DNA of 35,656 nucleotides from Candidatus Woesearchaeota archaeon (GTDB taxonomy: Archaea; Nanobdellota; Nanobdellia; Woesearchaeales; JAGVYU01), in the NCBI GenBank assembly GCA_018303105.1, contig JAGVYU010000014.1:1-35656 (forward strand), written 5' to 3'. Below, piece after piece: positions 1 through 6,772 of this stretch. Under the pieces are notes generated by a model. It did not search any database and was not told where the DNA came from. It was given only the letters and a program-made list of their open reading frames with translations. Position numbers and translations under genes: made by a program. Each line of letters opens with the position of its first letter. The stretch's first letter is position 1.

Positions 1-1226
1 CTGAATATCTCCATTTTCGTTGGTGTGATCTCTCCGGCGATTCGATTCTCAGACGTGTCTGCCTTATTCGAAGCCACGGCATAGCAGGTAAGGGGATCAA
101 TCATGATCGGGTCATCAAGCGTCTGCCCCGTGAGATGCGCCTCAAACACGACATCATCCACAGTATAGAATTTCTCAGACAGTCCCTGTACGTTTTCGAT
201 ATAGACTCCAAGCTTTTCCTTTGCTTTCCGGTCCACTTGGCCATTGTAGTATTCGTCTCCCACGGCGCGGGAGATGAGCCTATTCTGTTCCCGTTGATAT
301 GCGGTTATTGTTTGATTCTTCATCATCAGGACATTCGCCCAGGACTGCCTAAATATTTCAATCGCCTGTGCTTTCTGGCTTTCATCGATCTGCTCTTGAA
401 GGTTTTGTTGTGACCAAGCCCATGCCGCCATTGATGAGATATAGATCAATATGATGACGGATACCACTACCTTTGTGAACCAGGACTTTTCGATATTTAA
501 TGTATACGCAACTACCAAAAGGAAGGGAATGGGGAGGTAGAATCTATTCGAAATCCAGGCTCCCGGAAAGTAGAAGTTAAGGATAGAGAACAGAAAAAAG
601 TCACAAAAAAGAAATACGATCATGTGAAGATTAGCCTGGGATTCTTCTGGGTAAAGCTTCTTAATGAGGCCAATGTACACAACGATTGCGAACGCGGTAT
701 GAAACAAGCCTGCCGCAATCAATCCCCCACTTGTGAGAATAATAACGCTAAACCCAAGCATCAGGAGGAATGTACCCATAGCTCGACCATTTGCTTTACC
801 CCCAAGTACCCTTGAGACGGTATACCAAACGCCAATAACGATAAAGAGAGCATTAGTAATGATTTCATAAAGGAAAAGGGGAATGTTCGTTCGCGCGTGA
901 TCTACAATCGTGAACCAGTCAAGCCCTCTGAACCCAAAGATCCAGTCAATAACTATTACGCCTATGCTAAGTACAATCCAAAATCCGGGAGTAATGGCTT
1001 CAGCAGCCTTCCCCGCAGCCATAGATCCAAGGTTTGCGCCGGCGCCTAAGAGAAATCCTGTTGTAGCGGTGGCCGCTCCACCTGCACGGCTAAGTGTCGG
1101 GGAAATGACATTTTGGTGTAGCACGCTTGCACCCGGCCTAATATAATTCTGGTATCCTGACTTGCCTGCTTGACCTACCCTACGCGCTGCGTTTCCGCCA
1201 TATTGCCGTATTCGGTTCCATACCAT
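1..1226 (-). CDS. Multi-pass membrane protein, partial (3' end cut by window edge)
   Basis: This open frame is absent from the ORF track because it has no stop inside the window. I translated it from the reverse strand: about 408 codons run from ATG at 1226 to base 1 without a stop. The N-terminal ~85 residues are rich in Gly, Ala and Arg. About six hydrophobic segments follow, including a pair near 'FWIVLSIGVIVIDW' and 'NALFIVIGVWYTV'. After the last segment comes a polar helical stretch with many Gln, Glu and Lys, then a beta-like region with one Cys. The start lies 8 nt after the stop of the Cys-rich surface gene, so the two are probably one envelope operon. I do not recognise the family. 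The 'FPGAWISNRFYLPIPFL' segment faintly recalls membrane glycosyltransferases, but that is too weak to use. Confidence 0.75.
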   Translation of the reverse strand, partial: MVWNRIRQYGGNAARRVGQAGKSGYQNYIRPGASVLHQNVISPTLSRAGGAATATTGFLLGAGANLGSMAAGKAAEAITPGFWIVLSIGVIVIDWIFGFRGLDWFTIVDHARTNIPLFLYEIITNALFIVIGVWYTVSRVLGGKANGRAMGTFLLMLGFSVIILTSGGLIAAGLFHTAFAIVVYIGLIKKLYPEESQANLHMIVFLFCDFFLFSILNFYFPGAWISNRFYLPIPFLLVVAYTLNIEKSWFTKVVVSVIILIYISSMAAWAWSQQNLQEQIDESQKAQAIEIFRQSWANVLMMKNQTITAYQREQNRLISRAVGDEYYNGQVDRKAKEKLGVYIENVQGLSEKFYTVDDVVFEAHLTGQTLDDPIMIDPLTCYAVASNKADTSENRIAGEITPTKMEIF

Positions 1227-1234
1227 TCAGAATC

Positions 1235-2935
1235 CTATTCGATCCGTACTTCGAGTTTGACAATCTCCAGGGGCGAAACAGGGTATACCTCAATGTAGTT
1301 CGTCTGCGCCCTGACCCATTCGGATATGTCTCTGGAGTAATAAGGCCTGTCCTGATCGATGTTAAAGCGCCGCCCATTCACAACGATATCAGCATCCTTG
1401 TTCTTGCCATCATCAACAAATTCGATATAGAGCACTACAGAGTATCCTTCGCGGAGCACGTCGAGTTCCTCTACAAGGTAAGGCTGCAATCCCGTATCGC
1501 ACGTTAACTTCGTGTTTGTTTTTGAGCGGTAGCCAAACGGACAGTCATCACATTCCCCGGAAGTGATCGCAGCTTCGCACACGCTGCTTAATCCCGTAAC
1601 CGGAAGATCATCGCACCAGTAATTATCTTCATTCTCCATAAAACAACAGTCCTCATCATAATTTATGTCGCATCCGGCAGGGCATGCATCATCAGTGTCA
1701 TCGCCGCATTGCTCTTCGCATGCGTCAGGAGGATTCCCTTTTTCATCTTCATACCCTGTAGGGCATCGTGCGCATTTTGCAGAATCAACAGCAGAGACGC
1801 AGCGATCATCCGCGTCATCAGGTTCGAGGTCACACCAATAGGTGTTCGGGGATTCCGCGAAGCAACAGTCAATATCCCTGTCCTCGTCACAAAACTCGGG
1901 GCAGAGGCCATCCACAACGCCACATTCCACTTTGGATACCACTTCTTCAAATCCAAGGAAGAGTTCAGGGTCCAGCTCAAAGTAGAGGATCTTGGACTTA
2001 ATCGGTTTTGCTTCAAGGTCAATTCTCACCTGCTCCACAGAGTAGCTCCCTTTGCTTGTCACGAACGTGAGCGTGTTTTGGTCCGGATTCAGGGCGCGTG
2101 GTGAGAATGACAGTTTATAGGGGTCATCGCATATGGGAACCGCCGAGAAAATATTCTTGTTATTGAGGAAGATCTCAAGGAGGCCAACGCTGTTAAGGGA
2201 AGCGCAGTACGGAATAAATCGCAAAACCGCTTGCTCGAGGTTCTCATAGTCTGATTCAACAATGAAGAATTTGCTTGTGCTTTGCTGCCGTGAAAGGTCC
2301 GTGACATCCCCCGTTATCATGATGTTTTCAAGCGCGTATTCGTTTGTCTTCCAGAATGATGCCCCAACGGGAGCAACGGAGAACGTGAGCGCGTTTTGTT
2401 TTTTCAATAAGGACTGATCTAATTTAATAGGGTCCGGATTGAGGCTTGTGATCGCATATGCGTAAATCTGTTCTCCGTTAAGCGTAATGGAGAGAATCCC
2501 TTTATGTTTCTTTGCGGTGAATGAGAGAAGAGCATTTTCAACGGTTGTGAGGTCATCGAGTGTGAACGTGACCGAAGCTGCAGCGTACTTTGTATTGAAG
2601 AGGCCGCTTTGCACCGTGATAGGGGAAAACCGCTCAAGGACCTCGGCGTTTGTCGTTTCTGCAACGTACACATCAGGAAGGAGGATAGGCTCAATGTCTT
2701 CATACGGGCTTAAGCTGCCAATATGCTCCGATACAATAATGCCCAGTTCGATGGGGGGAGGAGCATCCGGATTCTGACTTCCGTATCTTGGATTTGTCGT
2801 GACGGTACTTGGCTCTCCCAATAGATCTGCTCGCTCAGCTGGTGGGAGAAACAGGATGTAGAAAATAATGACGAGCGTGATAATGCCAACGAGGGTCGCA
2901 GCAGCAGACCCCTTGCCTTGACCTCTTTTGTGCAC
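1235..2935 (-). CDS. Membrane-anchored extracellular protein with beta domains and tandem Cys-rich repeat
   Basis: I place the start at GTG 2935 (566 aa), not at the track's TTG 3019. A TATA element lies at 2970-2979 inside the longer frame, and GGAGAGG sits 5 nt before the GTG. The protein has a short basic N-terminus, one membrane helix at about residues 12-31 and a large outside part. Two beta-rich segments (about 112-212 and 220-312) and a C-terminal one (about 483-566) share a pattern of hydrophobic strand, 'LNG'-like turn and 'N-LTF' strand, so they may be repeats of one sandwich fold. Between them lie two Cys-rich copies at about 338-399 and 410-473, each with CP-x2-C, DCCF and YWCD. 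The role is unknown. A surface binding or adhesion protein is an inference from topology. It is probably co-transcribed with the downstream membrane gene. Confidence 0.8.
   Translation of the reverse strand: MHKRGQGKGSAAATLVGIITLVIIFYILFLPPAERADLLGEPSTVTTNPRYGSQNPDAPPPIELGIIVSEHIGSLSPYEDIEPILLPDVYVAETTNAEVLERFSPITVQSGLFNTKYAAASVTFTLDDLTTVENALLSFTAKKHKGILSITLNGEQIYAYAITSLNPDPIKLDQSLLKKQNALTFSVAPVGASFWKTNEYALENIMITGDVTDLSRQQSTSKFFIVESDYENLEQAVLRFIPYCASLNSVGLLEIFLNNKNIFSAVPICDDPYKLSFSPRALNPDQNTLTFVTSKGSYSVEQVRIDLEAKPIKSKILYFELDPELFLGFEEVVSKVECGVVDGLCPEFCDEDRDIDCCFAESPNTYWCDLEPDDADDRCVSAVDSAKCARCPTGYEDEKGNPPDACEEQCGDDTDDACPAGCDINYDEDCCFMENEDNYWCDDLPVTGLSSVCEAAITSGECDDCPFGYRSKTNTKLTCDTGLQPYLVEELDVLREGYSVVLYIEFVDDGKNKDADIVVNGRRFNIDQDRPYYSRDISEWVRAQTNYIEVYPVSPLEIVKLEVRIE
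1517..1924 (-). repeat. Protein-level tandem repeat, two ~62-residue Cys-rich modules
   Basis: Codons 1924-1739 and 1708-1517 encode two diverged copies of one module. Aligned landmarks are C-G-x5/6-C-P-x2-C, then an acidic stretch, D-C-C-F, an acidic stretch, Y-W-C-D, then a C-x2-C-P-x-G-Y end. Each copy has about nine cysteines, which suggests disulfide pairing or metal binding outside the cell. The copies differ too much in sequence for a recent duplication. Confidence 0.8.
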
Positions 2936-2969
2936 GGTATCCTCTCCGGCAAAACTGGAGGATGAAGCA

Positions 2970-2979
2970 TATATAAATG
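2970..2979 (-). promoter_or_regulatory. TATA box of the envelope operon
   Basis: On the minus strand this reads CATTTATATATGC. It lies about 39 nt before GTG 2935, which leaves a ~13-nt leader holding the GGAGAGG ribosome-binding stretch. Confidence 0.6.
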
Positions 2980-2998
2980 TATTGATTTTTAATAACAA

Positions 2999-3008
2999 CT
3001 TTAATAAG
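2999..3008 (+). promoter_or_regulatory. TATA box of pelA
   Basis: CTTTAATAAG is centred about 27 nt before ATG 3031. That predicts transcription starting at or next to the start codon (leaderless), and favours ATG 3031 over ATG 3022. Confidence 0.5.
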
Positions 3009-3030
3009 TGTCTCGGCAACGATGATTTGC

Positions 3031-4071
3031 ATGAAGATCGTCCATAAAGATCTCAGGCATGGTGCGATGAAGCTCGTTCCGGAGTCTCCTGAAGATCTTT
3101 GGGTGCTCAGCACCATCATCCATCAGGGAGATGATGTGCGTGCCAGAACGCTCCGAAAAGTGAAGTCAACGGGAAGCGAGGAGCGGGCAAAAGACAGTGC
3201 AAAGATACCCATGATGTTAACGCTCACCGTTGAAAAAGTCGAGTTTGCGCCCCCCATGCTTAGGATCCTGGGCGCAATTAAGGAGGGTCCTGATGATATC
3301 CCCCGGGGCACATATCACAGCTTCTCGATTGACGTGCATGACACATGTCTCATTGTCAAAAAGCATTGGTCTTCGATTGTGCTTAAGAAGGTTGAGGAAT
3401 CAACGCATCCTCCCGTAAAGATTCTCTTGTGTGTTTTTGACAGGGAAGAAGCATACATCGCTCTGGTGAAGAATTTTTCATATGAACTGCTTGTTCATCT
3501 CAAAGGGGATGTCCAGAAAAAAGGAGACGTGGATATAAAGAAAGGGAACTTCTATGCCGAAATCATCAGGGCACTGCAAGAGTATACTCAGCGTCTCAAA
3601 ACAGAATCCGTGATTCTTGCTTCGCCCTCGTTCTGGAAGGAGGAGTTGCTCAAGGAGCTCCATGATGATACGCTGAGGAAGCAATTGATTCAGGCGACAT
3701 GCTCCTCTGTTGATGAGCGTGCCATGCATGAGGTCCTGCGCCGGGATGAAGTCCGGCACGCATTGCGGAATTCTCGCATGTTGCAGGAAGCTTCGCTTGT
3801 TGAGCGGTTGCTTGGAGAAATGAGGAAGCAGGGACCAGTAGCATATGGCTGGCAGGATGTGCAGTCAGCGATCGATGCAGGGGCTGTCGCTGAGCTATTG
3901 ATCACGGATGAGCTGCTCCGTGAGCAGCATGAGCGTGCGGAAGCAATGCTGCTTAGGGCTGAACAGACACATGCCCAGCTCCATCTTATACACACTGAGC
4001 ACGAGCCGGGAAAGCGATTACATGGATTAGGCGGGATTGCTGCATTCTTACGCTTTCGTCTCAATGTTTAG
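3031..4071 (+). CDS. pelA: Pelota/Dom34, ribosome rescue factor
   Basis: Archaeal pelota resembles a release factor without the GGQ loop. With aEF1A and ABCE1 it splits ribosomes stalled on broken or stop-less mRNA. The 346-aa product has the family length. It opens with the typical 'MKIVHKDLRHG' Lsm-like domain (about 1-130), followed by the central domain (about 131-255) and an L7Ae-like C-terminal domain (about 258-346). 'SSVDERAMHEVLRRDEV', 'AYGWQDVQSAIDAGAV' and 'GLGGIAAFLRF' match the usual conserved blocks. I chose ATG 3031 over the track's 3022 because the protein then begins exactly like its family and fits the promoter spacing. It is transcribed away from the envelope operon and appears to be a single-gene unit. 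Confidence 0.95.
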   Translation: MKIVHKDLRHGAMKLVPESPEDLWVLSTIIHQGDDVRARTLRKVKSTGSEERAKDSAKIPMMLTLTVEKVEFAPPMLRILGAIKEGPDDIPRGTYHSFSIDVHDTCLIVKKHWSSIVLKKVEESTHPPVKILLCVFDREEAYIALVKNFSYELLVHLKGDVQKKGDVDIKKGNFYAEIIRALQEYTQRLKTESVILASPSFWKEELLKELHDDTLRKQLIQATCSSVDERAMHEVLRRDEVRHALRNSRMLQEASLVERLLGEMRKQGPVAYGWQDVQSAIDAGAVAELLITDELLREQHERAEAMLLRAEQTHAQLHLIHTEHEPGKRLHGLGGIAAFLRFRLNV

Positions 4072-4100
4072 GTTAGAATTCGTATTCCGGATGCCCTAAA

Positions 4101-4110
4101 TCTTTATATA
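4101..4110 (+). promoter_or_regulatory. Upstream TATA box (P1) before the TrmB-like gene
   Basis: TCTTTATATA follows an A-rich stretch 30 nt after the pelA stop. Transcription would start near 4131, about 150 nt before the regulator's ATG. It may be a distal promoter of the regulator or drive a small RNA. An 8-bp stem with one G-U pair (4145-4152 with 4164-4171) lies just downstream. Confidence 0.4.
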
Positions 4111-4202
4111 TCAGGCACGATCCTATCCTCTTATTGTATCCATTGAAGAGTGAATAAAAGATGCGCTCTTCGTGTAAGCACTGCTCTGCGGTAAAAAACC
4201 GT

Positions 4203-4213
4203 AATATATATTA
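4203..4213 (+). promoter_or_regulatory. Proximal TATA box (P2) of the TrmB-like gene
   Basis: AATATATATTA predicts a start near 4233, giving a ~50-nt leader that ends in GGGGGTGAAGGG shortly before ATG 4285. Confidence 0.55.
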
Positions 4214-4218
4214 AGTAG

Positions 4219-4231
4219 TACTCGTAGAGTA
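4219..4231 (+). promoter_or_regulatory. Palindromic operator candidate TACTC-GTA-GAGTA
   Basis: This is a perfect inverted repeat with 5-bp arms and a 3-bp centre, placed between the P2 TATA box and the predicted start site. Binding there should block transcription. The arms resemble known TrmB-family operators (TACT...AGTA types), and the next gene encodes a TrmB-family protein, so autorepression is the simplest reading. Confidence 0.55.
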
Positions 4232-4284
4232 TCCTTCATTCAGTAAATACAGAGTGTCATACGAAAAGGGGGTGAAGGGTTAAA

Positions 4285-5088
4285 ATGATTGTAAAAGAAG
4301 AATTTCTGAACAAACTGAGAAGATATTTCTCATTAAATTTATATGAAGTCAAGGTGTGGACGGCGTTGCTGTCCCGTGGGGTTTCCACCGCAGGAGAGTT
4401 GAGTGATATTGCGAACGTTCCTCGCTCTCGCAGTTATGATGTGCTCGAAAGCCTTGAAAAGAAAGGCTTTGTGGTGATGAAGCTCGGAAAGCCCATTAAG
4501 TACATCGCGGTTTCACCGAAGGAAGTTGTAGAGCGCGTGAAGAAAAACATGAAGGCAGAGGCAGACGAGAGAGTGAAGCGCCTTGATGAACTAAAAGACA
4601 CAGAAGTGCTCGGTGAGCTGAACTCACTGCATACGCAGGGCGTGGAGCTTGTTGAGCCCGCAGACCTCTCAGGAAGTCTTCGAGGCCGCCATAATCTCTA
4701 CAACCACCTTGAGCTAACGCTGCGCAATGCCGAGAAATCCGTTGCCATGATGACGACGTCTCAAGGACTCCTCAGGAAAGTTGAGGGTCTTAAGCCGACG
4801 TTTGAGAAGATCAAGAAGCGTGGCGTGAAAATCCGCATTGCTGCTCCCTTGACGAAAGATGCTAAGCAAATTGTTGAGGAAATGAGCGGAATCGCAGATA
4901 TTCGGAACTCAGGCAACACGAAAGCACGATTCACGATTGTGGATGGGAAAGAAATCATCTTCATGGTGCTTGATGACAAGGATGTGCATCCAACCTATGA
5001 CATCGGCATTTGGGTGAGTACTCCTTTCTTTGCGAAGGCTCTTGAAGGCCTGTTTGATGTTGCTTGGGACAAGATGAAGCCGATATAA
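4285..5088 (+). CDS. TrmB-family transcriptional regulator
   Basis: The 267-aa product has an N-terminal winged helix-turn-helix (about 8-65: 'NLYEVKVWTALLSRGVSTAG' then 'VPRSRSYDVLESLEKKGFV'). A charged, probably coiled-coil linker follows (about 75-110), and then the phospholipase-D-like effector domain of the TrmB family (about 128-267). Known TrmB proteins sense sugars or other small molecules and repress or activate depending on where the operator lies. A Shine-Dalgarno-like GGGGGTGAAGGG precedes ATG 4285. The next genes on the strand are pheS and pheT, and the same palindrome lies before both transcription units, so control of itself and of pheST is likely. The ligand cannot be read from the sequence. 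Confidence 0.9.
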   Translation: MIVKEEFLNKLRRYFSLNLYEVKVWTALLSRGVSTAGELSDIANVPRSRSYDVLESLEKKGFVVMKLGKPIKYIAVSPKEVVERVKKNMKAEADERVKRLDELKDTEVLGELNSLHTQGVELVEPADLSGSLRGRHNLYNHLELTLRNAEKSVAMMTTSQGLLRKVEGLKPTFEKIKKRGVKIRIAAPLTKDAKQIVEEMSGIADIRNSGNTKARFTIVDGKEIIFMVLDDKDVHPTYDIGIWVSTPFFAKALEGLFDVAWDKMKPI

Positions 5089-5110
5089 TCGGTTTTTTCC
5101 TTCTTTTTTT
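5080..5110 (+). terminator. Hairpin plus U-tract terminator after the TrmB-like gene
   Basis: CCGAT-ATA-ATCGG (5080-5092) is followed by T6 and, after CCTTC, by T7. The stem overlaps the last sense codons and the stop. The oligo-T runs alone fit archaeal termination; the stem gives it a bacterial look. Confidence 0.6.
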
Positions 5111-5153
5111 GTTATATTGCCCGTGAAACCTATGGATTCCACACCATACTGAC

Positions 5154-5165
5154 TACTCTAGAGTA
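5154..5165 (+). promoter_or_regulatory. Palindromic operator candidate TACTC-TA-GAGTA before pheS
   Basis: A perfect 12-bp palindrome with the same arms as the site at 4219-4231 but a 2-bp centre. It ends about 15 bp upstream of the pheS TATA box, a position more like an activator site than a repressor site. Confidence 0.55.
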
Positions 5166-5180
5166 ACAATCATATAACAG

Positions 5181-5193
5181 ATAAATATTTATA
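5181..5193 (+). promoter_or_regulatory. TATA box of pheST
   Basis: ATAAATATTTATA predicts a start near 5213. That lies downstream of the track's GTG 5198 and supports the GTG at 5243 as the real pheS start. Confidence 0.6.
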
Positions 5194-5242
5194 GTTTGTG
5201 CTTCCCGACTTTTCCTTATTTACTATCGTTTGGGGGTTTAAG

Positions 5243-6772
5243 GTGGCAGAAAAGGCGTTAAAGCAGCTCATTAACTCATTACACCCGCTCGAGCGGAAGC
5301 TTATCCCATACCTGGAGCAAACAAGCTCCGTGGAAAGCCTCATTCAGCTTTCCCAGATGAAGGATGTTGAGGTTATGCGGGCGCTCCAGTGGCTGCAGAA
5401 CAAAAAGGCTGTGAAGATTACAGAGACGGTCAAGGAGATCATCGCCTTGGGCTCCAATGGTAAGCTCTATGCGGAAAAAGGGCTTCCCGAACGCAGATTG
5501 CTTGATTTACTGAAATCTGGACCGTTGACGCTCACGCAGGTTACAAAAAGCCTCAATCTCTCAAAAGATGAGCTCAATATCTGCTTAGGCGTACTCAGAA
5601 AAAAGGCCGCAATCCTTATCACGAAAGAGAAGGAGATCACCGTTCGCATTCTTGACCAGGGTAAGCAGCTACTGGGCAAGGAGATGCTCGAAGAGCGTTT
5701 CCTGAAGCGTGAATTTCCAGCTCCCGTTGAGGACCTCGAGCCTGAAGAGAAATTTGCGTTCCAAAGCCTTGTGAAGAGAAAGAACATTCTCCGGAGCATC
5801 GAGCAGAAAAAGAAGGGATTTGAGCTCACGGAGCTTGGGAAGCTTCTCGTCAAGGAGAAGGTTGTTTCCGGGGATTTTATTGATATGATTACCCCCAAGG
5901 TCATAAGGGAACGCCTCTGGAAGGGCAAGGAGTTTAGGCGCTACGATATCAAGATCAATGTTCCCAAGGCATACCCTGTGCGCAAGCAGCATTACAGAAA
6001 GTTTCTTGAGCATGTGAGAACCAAGTTCATCGCGCTCGGATTTAAAGAGATGTCCGGGCCTATCGTCGAGACCGAATTCTGGAATATGGATGCGCTCTTT
6101 ATGCCGCAGTTTCACTCAGCCAGAAGTATTCATGATGTCTATTACATTAAGGAGCCTGAATACGGCAAGCTTGATCGGGCGCTTGTCGACCGCGTTAAAA
6201 AAGCGCATGAAAATGGATTCGGCACTGGATCAAAGGGATGGCAGTATGTCTTTGATGTCAAGCGCACACACCGCAATATTCTGCGCAGCCATGACACGTC
6301 CATTTCTCCGCGCGTCCTGTCTTCAAAGGATCTCCAAATCCCCGGAAAGTACTTTCAGACCGTGCGGTGTTTTAGGTATGACGTGATTGATGCCACGCAT
6401 CTCCCCGATTTTAATCAGACCGGGGGCTTTGTGATCGAGCCCGGGATTAATTTTGGCCATCTGAAAGGCCTGCTGAAGCTCTTCGCGGAGGAGTTTTGCC
6501 AAACGGATCAGGTCCGGGTTAAGCCAGCGTATTTTCCATTCACGGAGCCTTCTGCCCAGCTCATGGCAAAACATCCTGATCTGGGATGGATTGAGCTCGC
6601 CGGCTCAGGAATTTTCCGACCGGAAATGTGCAAGCCCCTTGGAGTCGATGTTCCCGTCATAGCTTGGGGCGTTGGCGTAGAACGTTTAGCAATGTTTACG
6701 CTTGGGCTGAAGGACATTCGCGATTTGTTTACACACGACTTGGAGTATATGAGGAAAATTAGGGTGATATAA
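5243..6772 (+). CDS. pheS: Phenylalanyl-tRNA synthetase alpha subunit
   Basis: This is the catalytic class II subunit; with PheT it charges tRNA-Phe. I start at GTG 5243 (509 aa), after GGGGG and downstream of the predicted transcription start, instead of GTG 5198. The N-terminal ~200 residues form the winged-helix DNA/tRNA-binding-like region of archaeal and eukaryotic PheS. The core follows, with motif 1 ('ETEFWNMDALFMPQFHSAR'), motif 2 ('CFRYDVIDATHLPDFNQTGG') and motif 3 ('GVGVERLAMFTLGLKDIRDL'). In motif 2 the usual 'FHQxEG' reads 'FNQTGG', so the conserved Glu of QxEG is Gly here. The stop is directly followed by the pheT ATG with no gap, so the two are translationally coupled. Confidence 0.95.
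   Translation: MAEKALKQLINSLHPLERKLIPYLEQTSSVESLIQLSQMKDVEVMRALQWLQNKKAVKITETVKEIIALGSNGKLYAEKGLPERRLLDLLKSGPLTLTQVTKSLNLSKDELNICLGVLRKKAAILITKEKEITVRILDQGKQLLGKEMLEERFLKREFPAPVEDLEPEEKFAFQSLVKRKNILRSIEQKKKGFELTELGKLLVKEKVVSGDFIDMITPKVIRERLWKGKEFRRYDIKINVPKAYPVRKQHYRKFLEHVRTKFIALGFKEMSGPIVETEFWNMDALFMPQFHSARSIHDVYYIKEPEYGKLDRALVDRVKKAHENGFGTGSKGWQYVFDVKRTHRNILRSHDTSISPRVLSSKDLQIPGKYFQTVRCFRYDVIDATHLPDFNQTGGFVIEPGINFGHLKGLLKLFAEEFCQTDQVRVKPAYFPFTEPSAQLMAKHPDLGWIELAGSGIFRPEMCKPLGVDVPVIAWGVGVERLAMFTLGLKDIRDLFTHDLEYMRKIRVI

Noticed and set aside
1-1226. Membrane glycosyltransferase as identity of the partial membrane protein
   Set aside because: Only a short stretch ('FPGAWISNRFYLP') is reminiscent; no catalytic motif is visible and the C-terminus is missing.
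1709-2104. 131-aa plus-strand ORF
   Set aside because: Shadow of the Cys-rich surface gene.
3586-3596. GAGTATACTC inside pelA, looking like the TACTC/GAGTA operator
   Set aside because: The arms are in the opposite order (GAGTA then TACTC) and lie within a conserved coding region far from any promoter.
5198-5242. Upstream GTG start of pheS given by the ORF track
   Set aside because: It lies before the predicted transcription start, and the extra residues are hydrophobic and unlike PheS.
5467-5928. 153-aa minus-strand ORF rich in Ser and Phe
   Set aside because: Antisense shadow of pheS; composition is that of a reversed Lys/Glu-rich gene.
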